Part shown: one piece after another, positions 13,974-26,046 of the stretch
Layout: the number at the start of each line of letters is the position of its first letter
Numbering within the stretch: the first letter of the stretch is position 1
The notes under the pieces: model-generated
The model's input: the letters and a program-made list of their open reading frames with translations, nothing else
Database searches by the model: none
Told to the model about the DNA's origin: nothing
Position numbers and translations under genes: made by a program
Assembly: GCF_014647055.1 (NCBI RefSeq)
Contig: NZ_BMOL01000001.1
Location: forward strand, 114,501 to 178,500
Length of the DNA: 64,000 nt
Origin: Deinococcus aerolatus
GTDB lineage: Bacteria; Deinococcota; Deinococci; Deinococcales; Deinococcaceae
Direction: 5' to 3'

Positions 13974-14003
13974 TTGACAGGAATATTCTTTATATGGAAT
14001 AAT
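13974..14003 (+). promoter_or_regulatory. Promoter and putative ArsR operator
   Basis: Perfect TTGACA (13974-13979), 18 nt, AATAAT (13998-14003). An inverted repeat TATTC-N8-GAATA (13984-14001) and the palindrome GAATATTC (13981-13988) lie inside the promoter, an ideal site for autorepression by the ArsR protein encoded next. Confidence 0.7.
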
Positions 14004-14043
14004 AAGTTCAGCAACGATCCTCAGGAGGTGACCAGCCCAGCCC

Positions 14044-14406
14044 TTGAACACCGCGACTTTTCAGGCCCTCGCTGACCCGCAGCGTTTCCAGATGGTGGAA
14101 CTGCTGCGCCGGGAGCCGCTGACCGTGGGCGAGATTGCCGCCCGCCTGCAGCTGCGGCAGCCGCAGACCTCCAAGCACCTGCGGGTGCTGAGTGACGCCG
14201 GGGTGATTGACGTGCAGGCCAGCGCCAACCGCCGCATCTGCTCCCTGCGCCCGGACGCCTTCCGGGAACTCGACGACTGGCTCGCCAGCTACCGGCAACT
14301 GTGGGAGGAACGCTTCGACAACCTGGACGGCTACCTGCAAACACTTCAGGAGCAGCCGGACCCGCCCCCACCCGTCCCCTCATCCAACACAGGAGAAACC
14401 TCATGA
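14044..14406 (+). CDS. ArsR-family winged-helix repressor
   Basis: A 120-residue regulator. Residues 1-85 form the ArsR winged helix (LADPQRFQMVELLRREPLTVGEIAARL, then QPQTSKHLRVLSDAGVI as recognition helix). No metal-binding CxC is present, so it is of the non-metal type commonly paired with an AHSA1/SRPBCC protein, as here. The start is TTG; AGGAGG lies 15 nt upstream, a long spacing, so the exact start is uncertain. The last codons overlap the next gene (ATGA). Likely an autorepressor of the four-gene cassette. Confidence 0.85.
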   Translation: MNTATFQALADPQRFQMVELLRREPLTVGEIAARLQLRQPQTSKHLRVLSDAGVIDVQASANRRICSLRPDAFRELDDWLASYRQLWEERFDNLDGYLQTLQEQPDPPPPVPSSNTGETS

Positions 14407-14933
14407 CCAGCACGGTGCCTGCACTGACCTCCCGAGTGGAACACGGCAAGGAACTCGTTCTGGAACGCACGTTCCGGGCTCCGCCCGCGCTGGTGTTTGC
14501 AGCTTTTACCCAGGCCGAACACCTGCGCCACTGGTGGGGACCGCGCGGCTGGGATCTCACCCACTGCACGGTGGATCTGCGCCCCGGCGGCCGCTGGCAC
14601 TACTGCATGAAGTGCGTGGACCGCACCCAGGGCGATTTCTACGGCATGGAATCGTGGGGCCTGGGTATTTACGACGAGATCGTGGCCCCTGAACGGCTGG
14701 TCTACACGGACTATTTCTCGGATGCTGACGGAGAGATCACTTCCGAGATGCCTTCCTCGCAGACCATGCTGACCTTTGAGGAGGTGGCGGGCGGCACACG
14801 CGTGGTCAGCCGCTCGGTGTACGCCACCGAGGACGCGCTGAAGACCGTCATGGAGATGGGCATGCTCCAGGGCATCAGCGAAACCTGGGACCGGCTGGCC
14901 GAACATCTGGAAGCTCGGGAACAGAACACATGA
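14403..14933 (+). CDS. SRPBCC/AHSA1-family protein
   Basis: A 176-residue START-like fold protein. VERTFRAPPALVFAAF-type N-terminus, HLRHWWGPRGW, LRPGGRWHYCM and the C-terminal TWDRLAEHLEA helix are standard for AHSA1 ligand-binding or polyketide-cyclase-like members. The ligand is unknown. AGGAGA precedes the ATG, which overlaps the arsR stop; its own stop overlaps the next start (ATGA). Pairing with ArsR suggests a response to a small hydrophobic compound. Confidence 0.88.
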   Translation: MTSTVPALTSRVEHGKELVLERTFRAPPALVFAAFTQAEHLRHWWGPRGWDLTHCTVDLRPGGRWHYCMKCVDRTQGDFYGMESWGLGIYDEIVAPERLVYTDYFSDADGEITSEMPSSQTMLTFEEVAGGTRVVSRSVYATEDALKTVMEMGMLQGISETWDRLAEHLEAREQNT

Positions 14934-15145
14934 ATCCACCCGACGTCACCCCCTGGCCCCCACCCGGCCTGTCTGTCCCGGTCCGCCGCGCCCTGGCCGA
15001 GGAGGGCATTCTGACCCCGGAACAGCTGGCATCCCACACTGAACGGCAGCTGCTGGCCCTGCACGGCCTGGGACCAGCGGCGCTGGAGCCACTGCGGGGA
15101 ATCCTGAGCCAAGCAGGCCTGACCTTTGCTGAGGAGACGCCATGA
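14930..15145 (+). CDS. Small helix-hairpin-helix / RNAP alpha-CTD-like protein
   Basis: A 71-residue protein. From LSVPVRRALAEEGILTPEQLAS to LLALHGLGPAALEPLRGIL it matches the helix-hairpin-helix pattern shared with the RNA polymerase alpha C-terminal domain (LPxRxxNALxxxGIxTxxxL then GxGxxxLxEI). Such single-domain proteins often ride with AHSA1 genes. Overlaps both neighbours by 4 nt. DNA or RNA binding is plausible but unproved. Confidence 0.75.
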   Translation: MNPPDVTPWPPPGLSVPVRRALAEEGILTPEQLASHTERQLLALHGLGPAALEPLRGILSQAGLTFAEETP

Positions 15146-15555
15146 ACTGGACGCTGGAAGTCGTGGTGGTGCCCGTCAGCGACGTGAACCGTGCCCGCGC
15201 CTTTTACGAGGCCGGGCTGGGCTTCAAGGTTGATCACGACACCCGGATGGGCGAGACCCGGCGCATCGTGCAACTGACCCCGCCGGGCTCAGGCTGTTCC
15301 ATTGTGATGGGCACGGGGCTGACCAGCATGGCCCCCGGCTCGCTTCAGGGCCTGCAACTGGTGGTCAGCGATCTGCGGGCCGCCCACGCGCAGCTGGTGC
15401 ATCGCGGCGTGGAGGTTGGCCCGGTTCAGGTGATCAGCGCAGCAGGGACGCGCCCCGCCACCGATGATGACGCCCTGAATTTCACCGGCTTCGTCTTCTT
15501 CAAGGACCCCGACGGCAACGGCTGGGCCATTCAGCAGATCGACGCCCGGACGTGA
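15142..15555 (+). CDS. VOC-family (glyoxalase/dioxygenase-like) protein
   Basis: A 137-residue single VOC module: VVVVPVSDVNRARAFYEAGLGFKVDHD at the start, FKDPDGNGWAIQQI at the end. This subfamily (with the R-x-V-Q-L-T-P-P-G-S-x-C-S-I segment) usually acts on small organics, but the substrate is not known. Last gene of the ArsR cassette, joined by ATGA overlap; a hairpin terminator follows. Confidence 0.87.
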   Translation: MNWTLEVVVVPVSDVNRARAFYEAGLGFKVDHDTRMGETRRIVQLTPPGSGCSIVMGTGLTSMAPGSLQGLQLVVSDLRAAHAQLVHRGVEVGPVQVISAAGTRPATDDDALNFTGFVFFKDPDGNGWAIQQIDART

Positions 15556-15590
15556 TCCCTGATCCAGCCACCGAACCGCCCACAGACCTG

Positions 15591-15623
15591 CCAAGCCCCT
15601 CTCCGCCGGGGACAGGGGCTTGG
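15591..15623. terminator. Hairpin between the convergent ArsR cassette and clpB
   Basis: CCAAGCCCCT (15591-15600) pairs perfectly with AGGGGCTTGG (15614-15623). No U-tract on either strand. Confidence 0.6.
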
Positions 15624-15648
15624 TCAGAGAGGCGGAGGTGAGGGACCG

Positions 15649-18207
<2,559 letters not shown>

Positions 18208-18256
18208 GTGGCAACCTCCGTAGAAAGGGGAACGGGACGTCATTTAAGCTAAATGC

Positions 18257-18289
18257 ATTCTGAAACTTGAGTGCAGTCATGTCAAGTTT
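18257..18289 (-). promoter_or_regulatory. clpB promoter with HAIR (HspR) operator
   Basis: On the plus strand CTTGAGT-N7-TGTCAAG spans 18266-18286, flanked by AAA and TTT that extend the dyad; HspR sites have the form CTTGAGT-N7-ACTCAAG. On the minus strand TTGACA (18285-18280), 17 nt, CAGAAT (18262-18257) form the promoter, so the operator covers the -35 and spacer. Confidence 0.85.
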
Positions 18290-18312
18290 ATTGAGGATTT
18301 AGACTGGTATTC

Positions 18313-18360
18313 ATGAACGATCTGGGCGGGCTCCACGCATCCGCCACAGCTCAGAGATGA
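18313..18360 (+). CDS. Possible 15-codon leaderless mini-ORF
   Basis: ATG 18313 lies 7 nt after TAGACT (18300-18305) and opens a 15-residue frame that stops at 18360, between clpB and the secreted repeat protein. The only support is the leaderless-type spacing; it may be chance. The rest of the 307-bp gap (18208-18514) holds the clpB operator, and no other gene. Confidence 0.25.
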   Translation: MNDLGGLHASATAQR

Positions 18361-18514
18361 GGTCAGATGTGGGCCTCGGTCAGCCTGCCGTCATGCTGGC
18401 CCGGTACACCCAGGGGGACTGAAGACCAGGGCGACGTCCGCGTGATGAAGTCTGGCGGCCGATCCCCTGCCTCCCTCCCCCCTTGCTGGCCTTCCGCCAT
18501 TTCCCAGGAGACCT

Positions 18515-19405
18515 ATGTTCCAGACCCGATCCCTGTCCGCCGCCCTGCTGGGCACCCTGGCCCTCGTGACTGCCGCGCTGCCCGCCGCCACCGCGCAAAC
18601 GGTCAAGGGCCAGAGCATCACCGTGAATCCCAAGTCCCCGGCCACCGTGACCGGCGTGACCCTGATCAACGCCGACACCAACCAACCGGTTCCCGGCTTT
18701 GATCCGGTGCAGCCCGGCGCCACCCTGGATCTGGCCCGTCTACCCGCCCGCCTGAACATGCGTGCCAACGTCTCTGGCGCAGTGGGCAGCGTGTGGTTCG
18801 GGCTGGACGGCAATGGCAACTACCGCCTGCAGGGCGGCGCACCGCACTCGCTGTGCAACGACAACGGCGGCGATTACGAGCCGTGCCCGGCGGCCGTGTT
18901 CGCGCCCGGCGCGCACAGCCTGCTGGTCACCCCCTTTACCGCCGCCAACGGGGCCGGGACCGCGGGGCTGGCTGCCTCGCTGACCTATACGGTGATTCGC
19001 AGCGCCGCTGCGCAGCCTGCCCCTGCCGTGGCCGTGACCAGCTTTACCCTGATCAATGCCGACACCAACCAGCCGGTTCCCGGCTTTGACCCGGTACGGC
19101 CCGGCGTGCGCCTGCGCCTGTCAGCGCTGCCCCCACGCCTGAACATGCGTGCCAACGTCGGCAATGGGGTCCGCAGCGTGCGCTTCACCGAGAAGGGCGT
19201 CAAGGACTACGTGGAAAACGAGGCCCCCTTTGCCTTATGCGGAGACAGCAAGGGCAGCAGCGGCAAGAAGGGCGACTATCTGCCCTGCAACGCCAGCCGA
19301 TTTGCGCCCGGCACGCACCGTCTAACCGCCACCCCGTTCAGCAAGATGTTCGCGGACGGCACGGCGGGACAGGCCCTGACCCTGGACTTCGTCGTCGAGC
19401 GCTGA
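18515..19405 (+). CDS. Secreted protein with two tandem NADTNQPV-type beta domains
   Basis: A 296-residue protein with a signal peptide ending near ATAQ (residue 28). The mature part is two copies of a domain of about 120 residues, each opening with LINADTNQPVPGFDPV, then LPxRLNMRANV, a VRF/VWF strand, LCxDxxGDYxPCxAxxFAPG and a final LTxTPF strand. Each copy has a Cys pair around the GDY motif, likely a disulfide. The domain resembles modules seen in bacterial secreted glycan- or matrix-associated proteins. AGGAGA precedes the ATG. The two copies are also nearly identical at DNA level around 18662 and 19054, pointing to recent duplication or gene conversion. Confidence 0.82.
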   Translation: MFQTRSLSAALLGTLALVTAALPAATAQTVKGQSITVNPKSPATVTGVTLINADTNQPVPGFDPVQPGATLDLARLPARLNMRANVSGAVGSVWFGLDGNGNYRLQGGAPHSLCNDNGGDYEPCPAAVFAPGAHSLLVTPFTAANGAGTAGLAASLTYTVIRSAAAQPAPAVAVTSFTLINADTNQPVPGFDPVRPGVRLRLSALPPRLNMRANVGNGVRSVRFTEKGVKDYVENEAPFALCGDSKGSSGKKGDYLPCNASRFAPGTHRLTATPFSKMFADGTAGQALTLDFVVER

Positions 19406-19474
19406 GCACAGCCTTCCCGGATGACATCCGGGTTCCTCCCGGTCCCGCCTCCGCCCGACAGCGAGTCCTCCTTC

Positions 19475-19506
19475 AACAGGCCGTGCCCCCTAAGGCACGG
19501 CCTGTT
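19475..19506. terminator. Bidirectional hairpin between convergent genes
   Basis: A perfect 13-bp stem (19475-19487 with 19494-19506), 6-nt loop; weak U-tracts. Confidence 0.65.
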
Positions 19507-19578
19507 CGCCTATCCGGCTGACGCTGCAGGCACCCCGCACCCACAAACTGTGGATTCCGGCGCTGCTCCTCGTACCGT

Positions 19579-20091
19579 CTACTTCTGCCGATTAAAAAGT
19601 CTGGAGAGTCGGCCCGTCGGTTCGGGGACGCTGACCGGGGCCAGCGTCGTCTCAAAGTCGCGAATGGCCGCCATCAGGTATTCGGGCAGGCCAGCATGCG
19701 TCAGCCTGGGGGGGTCCATCCATTCGGCACCCAGCAGCTCGTCCTGCTGGGGATTAAGAATGCCAGAGCAGTACTCGCTGCCGAAAATCAGATTGAGGCG
19801 GGCATCGGCCGCACCGTCCTGCACGCCACGGGCCGCGTGCGAACCCACCAGACGCAGGTCAGCCACGCCTATACCCACCTGCGCCAGCAATGCGCGGCGC
19901 AGCTGGGATTCCACAAAATTGCCTCCGCTGGGTGCCTGCAGCGTGAGCCCCGGCAACCCGTGTGCGCCGCCGGGCAACAGCGGCACGCGGGGCCGCACAA
20001 TCAGGTAGGTGTCGCGCTGGCGCACCAGCGCAAAGACGCCGACCTGATAGGCCGTCGAAACGTTGTGGTGTTCGGTTGAGGGGATGGACAA
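19579..20091 (-). CDS. Nudix-fold protein with degenerate Nudix box
   Basis: A 170-residue protein with the Nudix layout (VGVFALVRQRDTYLIVRPR, G-L-T-L, then the helix region GGNFVESQLRRALLAQVGIGV, later SEYCSG and LLGAEWMDPPRL). In the box, one Glu survives (FVES) but the REUxEE core reads RRALLAQ, so the metal-binding glutamates are gone and hydrolysis is unlikely. It may be a ligand-binding or regulatory derivative. Start is TTG with AGGAG 10 nt upstream and a good promoter further up. Confidence 0.72.
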   Translation of the reverse strand: MSIPSTEHHNVSTAYQVGVFALVRQRDTYLIVRPRVPLLPGGAHGLPGLTLQAPSGGNFVESQLRRALLAQVGIGVADLRLVGSHAARGVQDGAADARLNLIFGSEYCSGILNPQQDELLGAEWMDPPRLTHAGLPEYLMAAIRDFETTLAPVSVPEPTGRLSRLFNRQK

Positions 20092-20136
20092 GGGGTGGAG
20101 GCTCCTGAGAATGCGCGTGAAGGCAGACCTGCACCG

Positions 20137-20164
20137 ATTGTAGTGCGGAAAATGCTTCTCTCAA
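20137..20164 (-). promoter_or_regulatory. Promoter of the Nudix-fold gene
   Basis: Minus strand: TTGAGA (20164-20159), 16 nt, TACAAT (20142-20137). Both hexamers match 5 of 6 consensus positions. Confidence 0.65.
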
Positions 20165-20213
20165 AACCCCCCAACCCCACCCCGCTCGGGGTGTGAAGGG
20201 GGCTGACGAGGCC

Positions 20214-21452
<1,239 letters not shown>

Positions 21453-21596
21453 AACACAACCTTGTGGTCAATGAGAACGGGGAAAAATGTGGGCCGCCAG
21501 ACTCCAGACAAGTTTCACCGCGAATTTTATTCCCAGACAAAATTACGTCAATAGGCAAAGAGGCGGATCGGATCAAACCGCTCCTTAGCCATCCAG

Positions 21597-21622
21597 AAAA
21601 ACCGCCCCCACTGGGAGGGCGG
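21597..21622 (-). terminator. Terminator of the nitroreductase gene
   Basis: CCGCCC (21602-21607) pairs with GGGCGG (21617-21622); the A-run 21597-21601 gives U5 on the minus strand. Confidence 0.75.
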
Positions 21623-21646
21623 CCTGAGGCGTTACGGCACCGGAGT

Positions 21647-22267
21647 TCAGTAAAACTTGACAACGCGCTCAACGCTGTGGCGGTGGTGCGGGAAACCGTC
21701 CTCGGCGCGTTTGCCGATGGGCAGCAGCCCGGCAAACTGAACGTGCTCGGGCAGGCCCAGCAACTCGCGCACCTTCTGCGGCTCGAAGCCCAGCATGGGC
21801 ACGGTGTCGTAGCCCAGGCTGCGGGCCGCCAGCATCAGGAAGCCGAAGGCGATGTTGGCCTGCGAGAGGCCCCACTGACCGCGCTGGGCCACGTCCTGGC
21901 CGCCAAACGCGCCGTCGAAGGTCTGGCGCTGCCCGGCGCGGCCCTGCTCGCCCATACCGGGGTGGGCGGTGTCCTCCACGGTGTTCAGGGTGTCTTCCAT
22001 GTCGCTGTAGACCACGATCACGGCGGGCGCACTGCCGATCTGGGGCTGTCCGTAGGCGGCAGCCTGCAGTTGCGCCTTGATCTCGGGGTTCTGGACCACG
22101 GCAAAGCGCCAGGTCTGGGCATTCCAGGCGCTGGGGGCCAGGCCGGCAAGGCGCAGGATCTCGCGCAGATCACCCTCGTTGATGGGTTCTTGCACGAACT
22201 TGCGAATGCTGCGGCGGCTTTCGATGGCCTCGGCGACGGTCAGGGGCTGAATCAGGGTAGCGGTCAT
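21647..22267 (-). CDS. Nitroreductase-family flavoprotein
   Basis: A 206-residue FMN-dependent oxidoreductase. [30 protein letters not shown] (FMN contact), the [27 protein letters not shown] helix and GLLPIGKR are family hallmarks. Likely an NAD(P)H quinone or nitro-compound reductase. Start set at ATG 22267, 7 nt after a minus-strand TAGCGT box; the upstream in-frame extension of 7 codons overlaps the promoter. Divergent from an HxlR regulator that probably controls it. Confidence 0.88.
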   Translation of the reverse strand: MTATLIQPLTVAEAIESRRSIRKFVQEPINEGDLREILRLAGLAPSAWNAQTWRFAVVQNPEIKAQLQAAAYGQPQIGSAPAVIVVYSDMEDTLNTVEDTAHPGMGEQGRAGQRQTFDGAFGGQDVAQRGQWGLSQANIAFGFLMLAARSLGYDTVPMLGFEPQKVRELLGLPEHVQFAGLLPIGKRAEDGFPHHRHSVERVVKFY

Positions 22268-22274
22268 GGGCGCA

Positions 22275-22349
22275 ACGCTACACCTCATGGTTTAAAATGT
22301 CAAGCGCTGTGATCTGTTGCTTAATTGACTTTGCCTTTAGGTGTAGAAT
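22275..22349. promoter_or_regulatory. Divergent control region of nitroreductase and HxlR regulator
   Basis: Minus-strand box TAGCGT (22280-22275) and plus-strand box TAGAAT (22344-22349) lie 7 and 6 nt before their ATGs. Each -10 is embedded in the same sequence AGGTGTAG (complement at 22278-22285; direct at 22339-22346), forming a perfect 8-bp inverted repeat 53 bp apart. Confidence 0.7.
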
Positions 22350-22355
22350 CCTGGC

Positions 22356-22757
<402 letters not shown>

Positions 22758-22764
22758 ACCAGTC

Positions 22765-22995
22765 ATGTGGGCCGCCGTCCTGATCTTCATCGTCCTGCCG
22801 GTGGCCTTGATCGTGCTGGCCTTCCGGATCAGACCGCTGGTGGACACGGACCGGGAGCGCGGCGACGCGGCAGGTGGCATGCGGGCGGCGGGCGGCATGT
22901 TCGGCAGCCACGGCCTCGCGCCCGACGAACGCACGGTCCGCGAGGACACCGGGCGCGTCCGGCTGCGTCTGGATCACGTGAAGACTCGTGAGTGA
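22765..22995 (+). CDS. Small single-span membrane protein (hypothetical)
   Basis: A 76-residue frame 7 bp after the HxlR stop. Residues 2-23 ([20 protein letters not shown]) are one membrane helix; the rest is charged and Gly-rich. No ribosome site or family recognised. It may be co-transcribed with the regulator. Confidence 0.45.
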   Translation: MWAAVLIFIVLPVALIVLAFRIRPLVDTDRERGDAAGGMRAAGGMFGSHGLAPDERTVREDTGRVRLRLDHVKTRE

Positions 22996-23026
22996 AGCCG
23001 CTTTCCTGGGCCTATGCCGGCTGCAT

Positions 23027-23032
23027 TAAGCT
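23027..23032 (+). promoter_or_regulatory. Leaderless -10 box for the gene at 23039
   Basis: TAAGCT, 6 nt before ATG 23039. Confidence 0.6.
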
Positions 23033-23038
23033 GGGCGC

Positions 23039-23617
23039 ATGAGCCTTAAAGACAACTTCACTGCAGACGAGTGGTTCAAGGTCATGACCGGCCCCGGACG
23101 GGCCGGCGCCGCGGTGGTAGCCGCCAGCCCCAGCGGCGTGACTGGCCTGCTGGCCGAGGCCGGGGCTATTGCCAGCGCCATGCGCGAGAGCGTCAGTCAG
23201 GAAAGCCGCACGCCGCTGATGGAGGCGATGGCCGCCGACCTGCTGGGCCAGCCGGCCGCCCGCCCCCCCGAGCAGGAACGCGCCCGTAACGTTGAGGATG
23301 TTAAAAACCAGAGCCTGGAGGGCGTGCGACAGGCGATGTGGCTGGTCAGCGCCAAGGCCAGTCCTGAGGACGCCGCTGCCTACCGCAACATGATCATGCT
23401 GGTGGCCCAGCGCACCGCCGAGGCCGCCAAGGAAGGCGGGTTTCTGGGCATTGGCGGCACGCAGGTCAACGACAAGGAACACGCCGTGATCGAGGAGTTG
23501 CGCCAGCTGGTCGGGGGCGCAGAGACGGGCCGGGGCCTGATCACGCACGAAACGCCGCCGGGCGCGGCAACAGTGCGCCCAGAGCCGGGGCCGGACGGTT
23601 CGGGCAACAGCAACTGA
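23039..23617 (+). CDS. Hypothetical helical protein
   Basis: A 192-residue soluble protein of unknown function. It is almost entirely helical, opening LKDNFTADEWFKVMTGPGRAGAAVVAASPSGVTGLLAEA, with a second conserved-looking block EDAAAYRNMIMLVAQRTAEAAKEGGFLGIGGTQVNDKEHAVIEEL, and a disordered Pro/Gly tail of 35 residues. The GGFLGIGGxxVxxxE block resembles a motif found in small bacterial helical proteins of no known function. No signal peptide. Confidence 0.75.
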   Translation: MSLKDNFTADEWFKVMTGPGRAGAAVVAASPSGVTGLLAEAGAIASAMRESVSQESRTPLMEAMAADLLGQPAARPPEQERARNVEDVKNQSLEGVRQAMWLVSAKASPEDAAAYRNMIMLVAQRTAEAAKEGGFLGIGGTQVNDKEHAVIEELRQLVGGAETGRGLITHETPPGAATVRPEPGPDGSGNSN

Positions 23618-23733
23618 GCTGTCCTGGCAGGTGGCCGGGGCGGCAGGTGATGGGCGGGGAACCACGCGGCCGGCTGGCCGGGATCACCGCTCAGGCACAG
23701 ACGGCGCAGTCCGCCCGAACGGCCCAGGGCATC

Positions 23734-23859
23734 TGTCAAAAGAGCTGTTGACTTTTGACAGAACGAAGTGAGCGAATTCGATTGAGGATCTGGGACTTAC
23801 AACGCTGCGCCGCAGGGAATGAAAGCGTCAGACGACTCTTTTTCTGACGCTTCCATTCC
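23734..23859. repeat. Double-hairpin intergenic element
   Basis: Two strong inverted repeats in a 252-bp gap. First: TGTCAAAAG (23734-23742) with CTTTTGACA (23752-23760), 9 bp. Second: 23816-23832 with 23843-23859, 16 of 17 positions paired around a 10-nt loop containing TTTT. The AT-rich composition differs from both neighbours. Candidate small non-coding repeat, or a terminator pair. Confidence 0.6.
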
Positions 23860-23869
23860 GACAAATGCT

Positions 23870-24349
23870 CTAGGGCACGGCCGGAACCGGCGCGGCAGCG
23901 GGTGCCACTACCGGAGCCGCCCCCGGCACCTGATTCAGCTCAATGGTGTATCCCAGCAGCTCCCGGCCCAGCAGCACCGTTCTCAGCACGCCGCTGATCT
24001 TTGTGCCGTGCAGCGTGGCATGTAGATTGCCGCGGTGCTTGTCACCGTTCTCGAACAGGTTCATTTCCAATGCGCCGCCCTGGTCCAGACGCTTGAACGT
24101 GCCGCTGGCGGCGTAGACCTTGCGGCTTTCCAGGTTGGTGATGACCCCGGCAGCGCGGCCCTCGCGCTCCTGCACGGTCAGGGTCATGCGGTAGGGCACG
24201 CGGCCCGTGCCGCCCACGCCAATGCCCTCGTAGGTGCCGTTCACGGCGCGTTCCAGTGGGGTCATGGGGCTGAGGTAGGCCCCGAAGGCGCAGCCGCTCA
24301 GCACGGGGGGCAGCAGCAGGGCGGCGGCAAGGAAACGCAGGTCACGCAT
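23870..24349 (-). CDS. Putative lipoprotein
   Basis: A 159-residue protein with a lipobox (LSGC, Cys 20) after a short signal peptide, so membrane-anchored outside the cytoplasm. The rest is a small beta-rich domain (YEGIGVGGTGRVPYRMTLTVQEREGRAAGVITNLES) with a Pro/Ala tail. It resembles small lipocalin/META-like barrels but cannot be placed. The start ATG 24349 is 7 nt after a minus-strand TACGCT box. Confidence 0.75.
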   Translation of the reverse strand: MRDLRFLAAALLLPPVLSGCAFGAYLSPMTPLERAVNGTYEGIGVGGTGRVPYRMTLTVQEREGRAAGVITNLESRKVYAASGTFKRLDQGGALEMNLFENGDKHRGNLHATLHGTKISGVLRTVLLGRELLGYTIELNQVPGAAPVVAPAAAPVPAVP

Positions 24350-24356
24350 GGCAAGG

Positions 24357-24362
24357 AGCGTA
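24357..24362 (-). promoter_or_regulatory. Leaderless -10 box for the lipoprotein gene
   Basis: TACGCT on the minus strand, 7 nt before ATG 24349. Confidence 0.6.
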
Positions 24363-24438
24363 TCGAGAACTCATGAAGCGCGTCTGATGCGGCCCGGACC
24401 GGGGCAAGGCTTCGCCAGCCGCCACCAGTGGACCTGCT

Positions 24439-25112
<674 letters not shown>

Positions 25113-25113
<1 letters not shown>

Positions 25114-25166
25114 CAGCCTCTGCCCCCAGACATGCCGCCCCAGCTCATGTTGCCCTGCCAGATCAT
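25113..25166 (-). CDS. 17-residue leader ORF coupled to the DUF2270 gene
   Basis: A Met/Gly/Trp-rich 17-codon frame (starts MIWQGNMSW) opens 7 nt after a TACGCT box and ends in TGATG, sharing a base with the next start. It is too small for usual gene callers. Position and overlap suggest a ribosome-delivery leader for the downstream gene; translation is not proved. Confidence 0.5.
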
Positions 25167-25173
25167 GAGGCCC

Positions 25174-25179
25174 AGCGTA
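25174..25179 (-). promoter_or_regulatory. Leaderless -10 box for the leader ORF / DUF2270 operon
   Basis: TACGCT on the minus strand, 7 nt before ATG 25166. Confidence 0.55.
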
Positions 25180-25248
25180 GCGCGTCCACGCCGTGGCCGG
25201 ACCACCGGGCCCGTCACCCAGCCCCAGACCGCTTGAGCCAGACAGCCT

Positions 25249-25908
25249 TCATCGCAAGAAGGGATTGCTGCGGCGTTCCGCCCCGACGGTGGTGGCCCTG
25301 CCATGACCGGGGTAGACCGTGGTGGCGTCGGGCAGCGTCAGCAGTTCGCGCGCAATGCCTGCCATCAGGGTGGGGTGATCGCCCCCCGGCAAGTCGGTGC
25401 GCCCGATACCGCCCTGAAACAGCGTGTCGCCGGCCACCACCACGCCGTCCTCGCCGTCGGTCCCGGCCAGGAACACCACATGTCCCGGCGCGTGGCCCGG
25501 CAGCTCGCGGGCACCCAGGGTCAGGTCTCCGGCCGTGAAGGCCTGGTCCTGCGCGATCTCGTGGTCCGGGGCGTCCGGCTGGATGAATGGAAGGCTCCAC
25601 CTCGCGGCCGACGCCGCCCCCTGACGGTAGATTTCCAGATCAGCCGGGTGCAGCCACACTGGCACCCGCAGCGCCTCCCGCACCGGCTGCACCGCCCCGA
25701 TGTGGTCGAAGTGCGCGTGGGTCAGCAGGATGCCGCGCACCGTCACGCCCGAGTCGCGCACCAGGGCCAGAATCCGGTCCGCGTCGTCGCCGGGATCGAA
25801 GAGAAAGCCCTCACCTTCCGCGCCCGCCACCAGCACGGCATTTTCCTGCAGGGGACCGGTGGGCAGGGACCACACGCGAACGTGACCGTGTTTTAACGCT
25901 TGCTGCAT
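25249..25908 (-). CDS. MBL-fold hydrolase, glyoxalase II-like
   Basis: A 219-residue metallo-beta-lactamase-fold enzyme. [12 protein letters not shown] supplies the HxHxDH metal site, [10 protein letters not shown] the third ligand, [22 protein letters not shown] the bridging Asp and the YcbL/GloB-type loop, and [10 protein letters not shown] the last His. Most like YcbL-type hydrolases that act on glutathione- or bacillithiol-linked thioesters. Start ATG 25908 is 7 nt after TACACT (minus strand); a longer in-frame extension crosses into the histidine kinase and is not coding. Confidence 0.9.
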   Translation of the reverse strand: MQQALKHGHVRVWSLPTGPLQENAVLVAGAEGEGFLFDPGDDADRILALVRDSGVTVRGILLTHAHFDHIGAVQPVREALRVPVWLHPADLEIYRQGAASAARWSLPFIQPDAPDHEIAQDQAFTAGDLTLGARELPGHAPGHVVFLAGTDGEDGVVVAGDTLFQGGIGRTDLPGGDHPTLMAGIARELLTLPDATTVYPGHGRATTVGAERRSNPFLR

Positions 25909-25915
25909 GCCGCCG

Positions 25916-25921
25916 AGTGTA
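25916..25921 (-). promoter_or_regulatory. Leaderless -10 box for the MBL hydrolase gene
   Basis: TACACT on the minus strand, 7 nt before ATG 25908. Confidence 0.65.
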
Positions 25922-26033
25922 GCGGTCCAGGGTTCAGGGCGCCGCACCACCCGCAGAAAGCGGGGCCTGGGCAGGCGAAAACCCGGAACACACCCGGCCC
26001 GCTGCGGTGAGGGTTCTGTCAGACCCCCCCCCA

Positions 26034-26039
26034 TAAGCT
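26034..26039 (+). promoter_or_regulatory. Leaderless -10 box for the histidine kinase gene
   Basis: TAAGCT, 7 nt before GTG 26047. Confidence 0.6.
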
Positions 26040-26046
26040 GAGTTTC

